In this document: positions 1 to 6,622 of the stretch, one piece after another
How positions within the stretch are numbered: the stretch's first letter is position 1
How the letters are laid out: each line of letters opens with the position of its first letter
Assembly (NCBI GenBank): GCA_021806765.1
Contig: JAJZQR010000222.1
Location: 1 to 8,604, forward strand
Source of the DNA: Chloroflexota bacterium
Lineage (GTDB): Bacteria > Chloroflexota > UBA6077
Direction of reading: 5' to 3'
Length of the DNA stretch: 8,604 bases
Translations under genes and position numbers: made by a program
Notes under the pieces: model-generated
Seen by the model: only the letters and a program-made list of their open reading frames with translations
What the model was told of the DNA's origin: nothing
The model's database searches: none

Positions 1-1
1 C

Positions 2-1159
2 ACTTCTTCATCGGCCGTCAATGGCACCTACTCCATAGACGTGACGCAGCTGGCCTCCGGCCAACGGGTGCAGTCCAACTCGGTAGCCAGCAGCTGGACG
101 ACCACTGCCGGGGGCACCGTCACGGTGAACGGAGTCGCGATCACCGTTGCTGCCGGGGCCTCGTTGTCTGCCCTTCGGGACGCCATCAACGGTGCCAGCT
201 ATGCGGCGGGCCAGGAAGTGATGGCTACCATCGTCAACGTCAACGCCACGAACAGCAGGCTTGTGTTGGAGAACAAGAACACTGGGAGCAGCGCCACCGT
301 GACCGTGTCTGATCCTACTGGAGCGGTGCTCGGCCCCGCGGCCTCCGGCGGTGTGGACCTCGTTGACGGCAGCGGCAACTTTCTCCAACCGGTGCTGTCT
401 CCCGCGCAGGACGCGCAGTTCTCCGTGAACGGTGTCGCCGTAACCCGTTCCAAGAACACCGGCCTCTCGGACGTTGTGAGCGGACTGACCATCGACCTCA
501 AGGACAGCACGGCCGGAACCGCTGTGAAGCTGACGGTGGCGGGCGATACCACCTCCATGCACTCGAAGATCCAGTCCTTTCTCGACGGACTTAATGGCCT
601 GGTGGACTACCTGAAGACCAAGTCCGCGTCGACTAAAGGCAGCGACGGAAACTACACCCGTGGCCCGTTGGGCGGCTACACCCTCTACACCAGTTTGGAA
701 TCGAGCCTGGCCAGCGATCTGTTGACGCAGGTCACGGGAGGATCGGCGGGTTCCCCACAGCGATTGTGGGATCTTGGCATCCAGATGGACGGCAGCGGGC
801 ACTTCGTGATTTCGGACTCTGCGAAGCTGGATGGCCAACTCGGCAGCAACCCGACCGGGGTGCAGTACTTCTTCGGGAGCAGCTCGGGTGTGGCGCAGCT
901 GGTGTCGAATCGGTTGGCTCCTTACGTGGATCCGGTGGTCGTGTCCCAGAAATCCTACGTTCAGCAGGAGTTGGACGCCATCTCCGGCCAGCAGACCGCT
1001 CTCGACCATCGCATAGACACGCTTAATGGTCGGCTGACCCAAAGAGAGGCCACCCTGCGCACGCAGTTCATACAGCTGCAGTCGATGATGGTGGCCGCGT
1101 ACCAACAGCAGCAGCAGTTGAACTCCATCTTTTCAGCGACTTCAGGATGGACCCTATAG
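2..1159 (+). CDS. fliD: Flagellar filament cap protein FliD (hook-associated protein 2), 5'-truncated by window edge
   Basis: FliD caps the growing filament outside the cell and helps flagellin subunits fold into place. Reading is open from base 2, and 385 residues are visible before TAG at 1157-1159. The GTG at 41 is an internal Val, because the frame runs upstream of it through a typical FliD stretch (NGTYSIDVTQLASGQ). Visible parts are the end of the FliD N-terminal domain, a Ser/Thr/Gly-rich middle with two flagellin-IN-like repeats (TVNGVAITV...SLSALRDAIN and FSVNGVAVTRS...LSDVVSGLTIDL), and a C-terminal heptad-rich helix (QQELDAISGQQTALDHRIDTL) that ends in the family-typical LRTQFIQLQSMM plus a Gln run. 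These helices form the D0/D1 coiled coil in known caps. flaG follows 32 bases later, so the two are probably co-transcribed. fliS, the usual downstream partner, is not present. The family call is secure; roughly the first 100 or more residues lie outside the window. Confidence 0.93.
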   Translation, partial: TSSSAVNGTYSIDVTQLASGQRVQSNSVASSWTTTAGGTVTVNGVAITVAAGASLSALRDAINGASYAAGQEVMATIVNVNATNSRLVLENKNTGSSATVTVSDPTGAVLGPAASGGVDLVDGSGNFLQPVLSPAQDAQFSVNGVAVTRSKNTGLSDVVSGLTIDLKDSTAGTAVKLTVAGDTTSMHSKIQSFLDGLNGLVDYLKTKSASTKGSDGNYTRGPLGGYTLYTSLESSLASDLLTQVTGGSAGSPQRLWDLGIQMDGSGHFVISDSAKLDGQLGSNPTGVQYFFGSSSGVAQLVSNRLAPYVDPVVVSQKSYVQQELDAISGQQTALDHRIDTLNGRLTQREATLRTQFIQLQSMMVAAYQQQQQLNSIFSATSGWTL

Positions 1160-1176
1160 GGTTCTGTAGCGGGAGC

Positions 1177-1183
1177 AAGGAGG
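1177..1183 (+). promoter_or_regulatory. Strong Shine-Dalgarno site of flaG
   Basis: AAGGAGG lies 8 bases before ATG 1192 and decides the flaG start. An in-frame ATG at 1147, inside the end of fliD, has no such site, and its 15 extra residues do not look like FlaG. Confidence 0.75.
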
Positions 1184-1191
1184 ACAGAGGG

Positions 1192-1551
1192 ATGGTCCCG
1201 CATGACGACGGCATCGCGCCTGTAACGGGAATACCGGTCGATCGACCTGTCCCTTCCGGTCCTGGGCTGTCGGAGAATGCGAGGCAGGGTGGGCCGGCGG
1301 TGAGGGTCGCCGCCGATGCCGGCAGCGACCAGGACACCACGCCGATGGGGGAAGGGCTGAGGCTGCAGTTGCAGGCTCAGAATCAGGATGCCCGCATCAC
1401 CTTTCAGAAGGACGAAGACTCCGGGGAGTTGGTGGTACAACTGAAGGACTCCTCCGGCAAGGTGCTCCGCCAGATACCGGCCGACGAGATGCTTCGCCTC
1501 GCCAAGGCCATCGACCAGTATCTGGGCCTCCTGGTCGATCGACATAGCTAG
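1192..1551 (+). CDS. flaG: FlaG family flagellar protein
   Basis: The predicted protein has 119 residues. Residues 1-50 are a low-complexity, Pro/Gly/Asp-rich leader of the kind usual in FlaG. Residues about 52-117 form the FlaG domain: a predicted beta strand (ARITFQKDEDSGELVVQL), the turn KDSSGKVLRQIP (R93, I95, P96) and an amphipathic helix (ADEMLRLAKAIDQYLG). FlaG proteins sit near fliD in many genomes and have been linked to filament length or assembly, but their biochemical role is poorly defined. No signal peptide or membrane segment is visible. The gene lies 32 bases after fliD, here downstream of it, whereas flaG-fliD is the common order in Bacillota. I chose ATG 1192 for its Shine-Dalgarno site; ATG 1147 would overlap fliD by 13 bases. 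Identity rests mainly on the RQIP-ADE motif and the gene context. Confidence 0.85.
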   Translation: MVPHDDGIAPVTGIPVDRPVPSGPGLSENARQGGPAVRVAADAGSDQDTTPMGEGLRLQLQAQNQDARITFQKDEDSGELVVQLKDSSGKVLRQIPADEMLRLAKAIDQYLGLLVDRHS

Positions 1552-1576
1552 CCTTCGGCCAGCAGTTGAAGGCTAG
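1548..1576 (+). terminator. Hairpin over the flaG stop codon, possible terminator without T-tract
   Basis: CTAGCCTTC (1548-1556) and GAAGGCTAG (1568-1576) are perfect inverted repeats: a 9-bp stem with an 11-base loop. The left arm contains the flaG stop codon TAG (1549-1551). No run of T follows (GGCGATGGGG), so this is not a canonical intrinsic terminator. It may mark the end of a fliD-flaG transcript, protect its 3' end, or simply be chance structure. Confidence 0.4.
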
Positions 1577-1928
1577 GGCGATGGGGACCCTCGAGGCTGG
1601 TCCGTAGGGGGCACCCTTTGGATTCGTGTGCCAATACTCGGGAGCGACGCCTCTTGTCCCCAGTCCTCCGCCATTCTGTCCTCCACCGATGTGCATTAGG
1701 TCACCCATTTCCCCTTCAGAGGCCGCTCGGGCTTCATGCTCTGCCTGCATTAAGATCCAAGGACTGAGACGGCCGTGGGGTGCCGAAAAGAGCCCGAAAC
1801 TGGATGGGGACCTTTGGCCCTCGGATAGGGGACCTTGGGCAGGGTGGTGGGCGCCACGAGTGGCCGATACTGTTGGTGGAACGAGACTAGGGGCGTTCAC
1901 CGCGCCCGGCCGTACGGGAAGGGCAACA
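1577..1928. other. flaG-cheA intergenic region, probable control region of the che operon
   Basis: The 350 bases before cheA hold no convincing gene. The cheA frame stays open back to GTG 1626, but that extension is Pro/Cys/Trp-rich and unlike any CheA N-terminus, so I read it as non-coding. Visible items are repeats of GGGGACC (listed separately), a small inverted repeat GGACC/GGTCC (1585-1589 and 1599-1603), a direct repeat TGCATTA (1692-1698 and 1746-1752), and GCCGATAC at 1863-1870, which resembles a sigma-28 -10 element but lacks a TAAA -35. The size and position suggest a promoter for the che operon; I cannot place one with confidence. Confidence 0.5.
1803..1839 (+). repeat. Tandem GGAT(A)GGGGACCTT direct repeat, 22-base period
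   Basis: GGGGACCTT occurs at 1806-1814 and again at 1828-1836, each preceded by GGAT or GGATA and followed by TGG or GGG. The period is 22 bases, close to two helical turns. GATGGGGACC at 1803-1812 also recurs exactly at 1580-1589. Such phased direct repeats 90-125 bases before cheA could be binding sites for a regulator; they could also be chance in G-rich DNA. Confidence 0.4.
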
Positions 1929-3986
1929 ATGCTGAGTTTTGATGCGGCGCCAGACGAACTGCAGCTCTTCCTGGAGGAAGCGGAAGAACAGCTGCAACTG
2001 CTGGATCAGGACATAGTCCTTCTGGAAAAGGAGGGACCTCGTCCTGAGCTTCTCCAGGAGATCTTTCGGGCTGCCCATACCCTCAAGGGGTCCTCGGCGA
2101 CCATCAGCCATGCCAAGATGGCTGCGCTCACTCATTCCATGGAGAACGTCCTGGATCAGCTGCGCCATGGAAAGGCGGAGTGCTCAACCGAGCTGATCGA
2201 CGCTTTGTTGGAAAGCCTGGATGGGTTGAGGCTGCTAAAGGAAGAGGTGGAAACCCTCCAGGATTGTGGCTTTGACCCCTCGGAACTGGTGGAACGGCTG
2301 AACGCCGTGGTGGCGGGGAGCCGAGATGCGCAGCCCACGGAGGACCCCGCGTTGGTGGCCGCCAGGGCAGCCGAAGAGCAGGAGTTAGCGGAGTCCGACG
2401 GTCTGCGGATAGTGGTCAAGATCGCGGAGGACTGCCTGCTGCTCGCCGCACGATGTCTGCAGGTGTATCTGGAGGCATCCAGCTTTGGTGCCGTGATCGC
2501 CTGCTCGCCGAGCCTCGAGGCGATCGAGGACCAGCAGGCGACCCACCGGATGGAGTTGGTGGTCCGGACCGGGCAGGTTGAGGAGATGGTCAAGGCGGTG
2601 GAGACGCTGCCTGACGTCCTCGAGGTCATCGTGAACCAGCCGGAGGTGGGGCAAGAGGGCGGGCCCCATCCGGAGGATTCCGGCGAGCCGGGTGAATCGA
2701 AGACTGCGGCCCCATCTCCCGCGCAGACCCTGGAAGCGGGACCGAACGGGGGCCCCGCCAATGGCGGCGGCGCGAAGAGCCTGGGAAAGACGGTTCGGAT
2801 CGACGTGGAGCGGCTGGATCACCTGATGAACCTGGTGGGCGAGCTGGTGATAGACCGCACCAGGCTGGCCCAACTGGGCGGGCAGCTGCAGTCCAAGTAC
2901 GACGACCTCTCCGTCGGGGACCTCAACGAGACGTCGCAGCACATCGGCCGCATCGTCGACGAGCTGCAGGAAAGCATCATGAAGGCGCGCATGCTGCCCG
3001 TGGAGAGCCTGTTCAACCGACTCCCCCGGGTGGTGAGGGACCTGGCGCAGCGATCGGGGAAGAAGGTCGACTTCGTGGTGGAGGGACGAGAGACCGAACT
3101 GGACCGCTCGGTCATCGAGGAGCTGCACGATCCGCTGGTTCACCTGCTGCGGAACAGCGTGGACCACGGAATAGAGGCGTCTGAGAAGCGGGCAGCGGCC
3201 GGGAAGACCGATGTTGGCAGGATAAGGCTTGCCGCCATGCACCAGGAGAACCGGATCCTGATACGAGTCGAGGACGACGGCGCCGGGATCGATCCGGCAA
3301 AGGTCAAAGCCACCGCCCTCAAGAAGGGGATCCTGACGGCCGAGGCGGCGGAGCGTCTCTCCGACCAGGAGGCCATGGAGCTGATCTTTGCCCCCGGCTT
3401 CAGCACGGCGGAGACCATTACCGACGTGTCAGGCCGCGGGGTCGGCATGGACATAGTGAGAACCAACATCGAGAAGCTGAACGGGTCGGTCACCGTGGAG
3501 AGCCGTCCGGGTGAGGGCACCCGCTTCACCCTCGAGCTGCCTCTCACCCTGGCCATCATCGATGCCCTGATGGTCGGGCTCGGGGACCAGATCCTGGCCA
3601 TCCCGCTGGTATCCGTCGTCGAGACCCTGAGAGTGTGGAGATCGGAGATCCAGTGGATCAACAAGCGGCAGGCCATCCAGCTGCGCGAGAGCGTCTTGCC
3701 CCTGATCGGTCTTGACCGCGCGCTGGGGCTGCCCTCCTGCAGCACCGGCAGCGATCGAGCCTTCGTGGTGGCGGTGAGGGTGGGGGACAATCGCTTCGGC
3801 CTGGTGGTCGACTCGTTGCTGGGCGAGCTGCAGGTGGTGATCAAGTCTCTGGGCAGGCAGATCGGTACCATAGCGGGTGTTACCGGAGCCACTATTCTGG
3901 GCGACGGGCGAGTGGCTCTGATCCTGGACGTACCAAGTCTCGTGAAGTGCGTGTTGGAAGATCAGTCTAAGGGATGGGCAGCATGA
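1929..3986 (+). CDS. cheA: Chemotaxis histidine kinase CheA
   Basis: CheA is the cytoplasmic kinase of the receptor array and phosphorylates CheY and CheB. The predicted protein has 685 residues, normal for CheA, with all five domains. P1 (Hpt, about 10-110) carries the phospho-accepting His50 in RAAHTLKGSSA. P2 (about 159-236) resembles the Thermotoga-type CheY/CheB-binding domain. A Pro/Gly/Glu-rich linker spans 237-285. P3 dimerisation begins about 286 (VERLDHLMNLVGELV). P4 is the ATPase, with N-box Asn409 (LLRNSVDHGIE), DDGAGI at 449-454, the APGFST loop (488-493) and glycine box GRGVGMD (502-508). P5 is the CheW-like domain (about 541-680). ATG 1929 was chosen because the Hpt domain begins right after it; GGGAAGGG (1916-1923) is a plausible ribosome site 5 bases upstream. 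The stop TGA overlaps the cheC ATG, so translation is probably coupled. Unlike in the Bacillus operon, no cheW follows. Confidence 0.96.
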   Translation: MLSFDAAPDELQLFLEEAEEQLQLLDQDIVLLEKEGPRPELLQEIFRAAHTLKGSSATISHAKMAALTHSMENVLDQLRHGKAECSTELIDALLESLDGLRLLKEEVETLQDCGFDPSELVERLNAVVAGSRDAQPTEDPALVAARAAEEQELAESDGLRIVVKIAEDCLLLAARCLQVYLEASSFGAVIACSPSLEAIEDQQATHRMELVVRTGQVEEMVKAVETLPDVLEVIVNQPEVGQEGGPHPEDSGEPGESKTAAPSPAQTLEAGPNGGPANGGGAKSLGKTVRIDVERLDHLMNLVGELVIDRTRLAQLGGQLQSKYDDLSVGDLNETSQHIGRIVDELQESIMKARMLPVESLFNRLPRVVRDLAQRSGKKVDFVVEGRETELDRSVIEELHDPLVHLLRNSVDHGIEASEKRAAAGKTDVGRIRLAAMHQENRILIRVEDDGAGIDPAKVKATALKKGILTAEAAERLSDQEAMELIFAPGFSTAETITDVSGRGVGMDIVRTNIEKLNGSVTVESRPGEGTRFTLELPLTLAIIDALMVGLGDQILAIPLVSVVETLRVWRSEIQWINKRQAIQLRESVLPLIGLDRALGLPSCSTGSDRAFVVAVRVGDNRFGLVVDSLLGELQVVIKSLGRQIGTIAGVTGATILGDGRVALILDVPSLVKCVLEDQSKGWAA

Positions 3987-4612
3987 TCTCCTTAACGGGT
4001 GCGCTACAGGACGGGCAGTGGCGGGCGCTCCGCGACGTGGCTGCGAGGGGCACCACCAACGCCGCTGCGGGCCTGTCCGAGATGGTTGGGCGGAACATAC
4101 GGATCCAGACCCCAGACGTGTTCCTGGTGAGGCTCGGCGAAGTTGCCGGCTTGCTAGGAGGCCCGGAGGACACCGTCGTTGGCGTGTACCTGGCCATTTG
4201 TGGCGACGTGAGAGGTCACATACTGTTGATGTTCTCGCCACGGGAGGCCGAGGGGCTGGTAGACATGGTGATGGACCAGGCCCCCGGGACTACCACTTCG
4301 CTGGGCACCATGGAGCGGTCGGCACTGGGGGAGGTCGGGAACCTTACGGGAACTTTCTTTCTGAACGCGCTGGCAGAGGTAACGCGCCTGAACATGCAGC
4401 CATCGCCACCGGCGGTCATGGTGGACATGGGAACGGCGGTGCTGGACGTACCTCTCGCCGCGCTCGCGACGTCTGCCGACGAATCACTGGTGATCAAGAC
4501 CGTTTTTCTGGACGACCAGCGTCGCATCGAGGCGGCTTTCCTGGTCATGCCAGACATGCCATCGCTGCAGGCCATCCTGGAGGTGCTGGAGAAGCGATGG
4601 CGGATCAGGTAG
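3983..4612 (+). CDS. cheC: CheY-P phosphatase CheC
   Basis: CheC dephosphorylates CheY-P and partners with CheD in adaptation. The predicted protein has 209 residues, the normal length, with two pseudo-symmetric halves. The second half keeps the whole family signature S-x3-E-x2-N-x22-P: S113, E117, N120, P143 (SALGEVGN). The first half aligns as LRDVAARGTTNAAAGLSEM but has Asp18 where Glu is expected and Ala21 where Asn is expected, while Pro44 is kept; this half is probably inactive. ATG 3983 forms an ATGA overlap with the cheA stop and has AAGGG (3969-3973) at a workable distance. An in-frame ATG at 3974 would add three residues but puts the Shine-Dalgarno site too close. cheD starts inside the end of cheC, which fits a CheC-CheD complex. 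FliY or CheX are alternatives, but the length, two-half architecture and cheD neighbour favour CheC. Confidence 0.93.
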   Translation: MISLTGALQDGQWRALRDVAARGTTNAAAGLSEMVGRNIRIQTPDVFLVRLGEVAGLLGGPEDTVVGVYLAICGDVRGHILLMFSPREAEGLVDMVMDQAPGTTTSLGTMERSALGEVGNLTGTFFLNALAEVTRLNMQPSPPAVMVDMGTAVLDVPLAALATSADESLVIKTVFLDDQRRIEAAFLVMPDMPSLQAILEVLEKRWRIR

Positions 4613-5094
4613 TGGTGCCTGTGGGGATTGGGGAGCTTCGGGCTAGCAAAGACCCCTCGGAAGTCCTGGTTGCCTACGGCCTTGGTTCTTGTGTCGGGGT
4701 ATGTATGTACGATCCCGAGTCAAAGGTAGGGGGACTTGCCCACGTGATGCTGCCAAACAGCGTGGATGCCCACAGCCAGCGGCCCTTGAGCAAGTTTGCC
4801 GACCAAGCGGTTCCGATGCTGATGGAGGAGATGCGGAAGTTGGGTGCGGTACCGCACCGGATGGTGTGCAAGATCGCGGGCGGGGCGCAGATGCTGACCG
4901 CCCCCGGCTTCAGCAGCAACGGGTTCAACGTGGGCGAGCGAAACGTGGAGGCGGTCAAGGCGGTGCTGGGGATGCACCGAGTGCCGCTTGTGCGGGCCGA
5001 TACCGGCGGAAGCCGGGGACGCACTCTGTCGGTTCACTTGGCCTCGGGCAAGATCATGGTTCGCACCATCGGCGAGAACGAGACCGAGCTGTAG
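4597..5094 (+). CDS. cheD: Chemoreceptor glutamine deamidase CheD
   Basis: CheD deamidates glutamines on chemoreceptors and is bound by CheC, which ties receptor state to CheY-P level. The predicted protein has 165 residues, the normal size. The catalytic Cys32 lies in YGLGSCVGV and His49 in GGLAHVMLP, 17 residues apart as in characterised CheD proteins. The third member of the described Cys-His-Thr triad (Thr21 in Thermotoga maritima, six residues before Cys) aligns with Ala26 here. Other family motifs are present: AGGAQM, the NVGERN loop, and GRTLSVHLASGKIMVRTI near the C-terminus. The ATG at 4597 overlaps cheC by 16 bases, with GGAG (4588-4591) as ribosome site 5 bases upstream. Translation is probably coupled to cheC. 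Confidence 0.94.
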   Translation: MADQVVVPVGIGELRASKDPSEVLVAYGLGSCVGVCMYDPESKVGGLAHVMLPNSVDAHSQRPLSKFADQAVPMLMEEMRKLGAVPHRMVCKIAGGAQMLTAPGFSSNGFNVGERNVEAVKAVLGMHRVPLVRADTGGSRGRTLSVHLASGKIMVRTIGENETEL

Positions 5095-5131
5095 GCTTCT
5101 TCTGCAGTATCCTGGAGGGAGTGGGTATGAA

Positions 5132-5488
5132 ATGGCGACCTTGCTAGTTGTGGACGACGCCGCCTTTATGCGAATGCGATGCTCGAAACTGCTGAGCGAG
5201 AGTGGCTACCAGGTCATCGAGGCCGAGAACGGTGTGCAAGCGGTGCAGCAGTACCGGGAACATCACCCGGACGCCGTGCTGCTCGACATAACGATGCCCG
5301 AGATGGATGGCCTCACCGCGCTGAGGGAGATCCGGAAGCTGGACCCGAACGCGAAGGTCGCCATGGTCACGGCGATGGGCCAGCAGTCGACCGTCATGGA
5401 GGCCCTCAAAGCAGGGGCTCGTGACTTCGTGTTGAAGCCCTTTCAGAGCGACCGTGTCCTGGCAACCGTCAAGAAACTGGTGGGCTAG
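5132..5488 (+). CDS. cheY: Chemotaxis response regulator CheY
   Basis: CheY is the diffusible output of the pathway; its phosphorylated form binds the flagellar switch. The predicted protein has 118 residues, a single receiver domain with no output domain. Acidic pocket Asp8-Asp9 (LLVVDD), phospho-acceptor Asp52 (VLLDITMPEMDG), Thr80 (AMVTAMG) and Lys102 (FVLKPF) are all present, with Phe99 near the position of the switch aromatic. ATG 5132 is preceded by GGAGGGA (5114-5120) at 11 bases; the nearby ATG 5127 is out of frame. The 37-base gap after cheD is one of the few real spacers in the operon. The stop codon directly abuts the cheB ATG. Stand-alone receivers can serve other pathways, but the context makes CheY very likely. 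Confidence 0.94.
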   Translation: MATLLVVDDAAFMRMRCSKLLSESGYQVIEAENGVQAVQQYREHHPDAVLLDITMPEMDGLTALREIRKLDPNAKVAMVTAMGQQSTVMEALKAGARDFVLKPFQSDRVLATVKKLVG

Positions 5489-6622
5489 ATGGACGGGCAG
5501 GACGGACTGCGCGTGGCGAGATCCGAGAAGGAGACCAGGGTACTGGTGGTCGACGACTCCGCCTTCATGCGCTACATCATATCGAAGGAGTTGTCGGCAG
5601 ATCCGGCCATCCTGGTAGTGGGAATGGCCCGTGACGGTCTCGATGCCCTGCAGAAGATCCCTCAGCTGAGGCCCGACGTCGTCACCATGGATCTCGAGAT
5701 GCCCCGAATGGACGGGCTGACGGCCCTCGAGAAGATCATGACGGAGATGCCCGTGCCCGTCATCCTGCTGAGCAGCTGGAGCCAGGAGGGTGCCGCCGTC
5801 ACGATCCGAGGGCTGGAGCTAGGAGCCGCCGACTTCGTCCCGAAGCCCTCGGCCGTTCAAGCCGCCGCTTCCGATGCCGTCTGGCACCAACTCATCGCCA
5901 AGGTGAAAGGTGCCGGTTCGCTGGACGGTCGCCGGCTTGGGAACAAGAACCGGCTCGGCTCTCAGCGGGTTCGGGAGGTTACGGAGCGGGCCGCCCAACC
6001 GGCGCCTTCGGTTCGACCGGCGGCCAAGGCCGAGAAGGTAGTGGTGATAGGCACCTCGACCGGCGGGCCTCGGGCACTGTTCGAGGTGGTCCCCAGGCTT
6101 CCGGCGGGGCTACAGGCAGGGGTGCTGCTGGTGCAGCACATGCCGCCCGGCTTTACGCGCTCCCTGGCCAGCCGGCTCAACGACGTCTCTCGCCTGCAGG
6201 TGCGGGAGGCGGCAGAAGGGGACCTGGTGCAGACGGGACTGGCTCTGCTGGCGCCTGGCGATTTCCATCTGACGGTGAGGCGGGGCGGGCGGATTGCCCT
6301 GGAGAAGACGCCCGCAGTCCACGGCGTGCGACCCTCCGTGGACATCACCATGGAAGCAGCTGCCTCGGTCTATGGTGCCTTTACGGTGGGCGTGGTTCTC
6401 ACGGGTATGGGCGTGGATGGCACCAGCGGTGCCCTTGCCATTCGGCGGGCGGGCGGATTGGTCATGGCTGAGGATGAATCGACCTGCGTCGTGTATGGGA
6501 TGCCCCGTAGCGTCTGTGAGGCCGGGGCGGCCAACAGGGTCGTGCGACTGGAGGCCATGGCGGAGGCCATCGTCGATGCCGTGTCGGGTGAGAAGAAGGA
6601 AGTTGGGACATCGAAGAGATGA
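5489..6622 (+). CDS. cheB: Chemoreceptor methylesterase/deamidase CheB
   Basis: CheB removes methyl groups from receptor glutamates (and can deamidate glutamines) when phosphorylated by CheA. The predicted protein has 377 residues. The N-terminal receiver (about 17-135) has Asp22-Asp23, phospho-acceptor Asp68 (TMDLEMPRMDG) and Lys in FVPKPS. A charged and Pro/Ala-rich linker (about 140-182) follows. The C-terminal esterase domain has the triad Ser190 (GTSTGG), His217 (VQHMPPGF) and Asp310 (GMGVDGTSGA), spaced as in known CheB. ATG 5489 directly follows the cheY stop; its ribosome site is weak (GGTGGG), suggesting translation by ribosomes coming off cheY. An internal GTG at 5513 is an alternative start that would still keep the whole receiver. 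The stop overlaps the cheR start as ATGA. Confidence 0.96.
   Translation: MDGQDGLRVARSEKETRVLVVDDSAFMRYIISKELSADPAILVVGMARDGLDALQKIPQLRPDVVTMDLEMPRMDGLTALEKIMTEMPVPVILLSSWSQEGAAVTIRGLELGAADFVPKPSAVQAAASDAVWHQLIAKVKGAGSLDGRRLGNKNRLGSQRVREVTERAAQPAPSVRPAAKAEKVVVIGTSTGGPRALFEVVPRLPAGLQAGVLLVQHMPPGFTRSLASRLNDVSRLQVREAAEGDLVQTGLALLAPGDFHLTVRRGGRIALEKTPAVHGVRPSVDITMEAAASVYGAFTVGVVLTGMGVDGTSGALAIRRAGGLVMAEDESTCVVYGMPRSVCEAGAANRVVRLEAMAEAIVDAVSGEKKEVGTSKR

Noticed and set aside
8..1105. Long minus-strand open frame of 365 codons opposite fliD
   Set aside because: It is a shadow of fliD. Its translation is Arg/His/Gly/Val rich with no recognisable domain, while the + frame is a clear FliD.
1863..1870. 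GCCGATAC as a sigma-28 promoter -10 element for cheA
   Set aside because: The -10 match is good, but nothing like TAAA is found about 15 bases upstream (G-rich GGTGGTGG instead), so it was not called as a promoter.
1626..1928. N-terminal extension of CheA by about 100 residues from GTG 1626
   Set aside because: The frame is open, but the translation is Pro, Cys and Trp rich with no similarity to CheA, and the Hpt domain begins just after ATG 1929. GC-rich DNA often leaves such frames open by chance.
2385..4241. Several minus-strand open frames opposite cheA and cheC
   Set aside because: They mirror conserved coding sequence, have no ribosome sites or domains, and overlap one another.
4018..4596. 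Extension of CheD upstream through the cheC gene
   Set aside because: This frame within cheC gives low-complexity Gly/Arg/His-rich translation. CheD proper begins at ATG 4597 with a ribosome site, and its length then matches the family.
4988..5131. Upstream extension of CheY into the end of cheD
   Set aside because: The receiver fold starts directly at ATG 5132, and the upstream translation is out-of-frame cheD sequence.
5150..5740. Similarity of CheY and the CheB receiver as a recent duplication
   Set aside because: Shared motifs such as MDGLTAL are family-typical. Codon choice differs through the matching stretches and the rest of the domains diverge, so no recent duplication is indicated.
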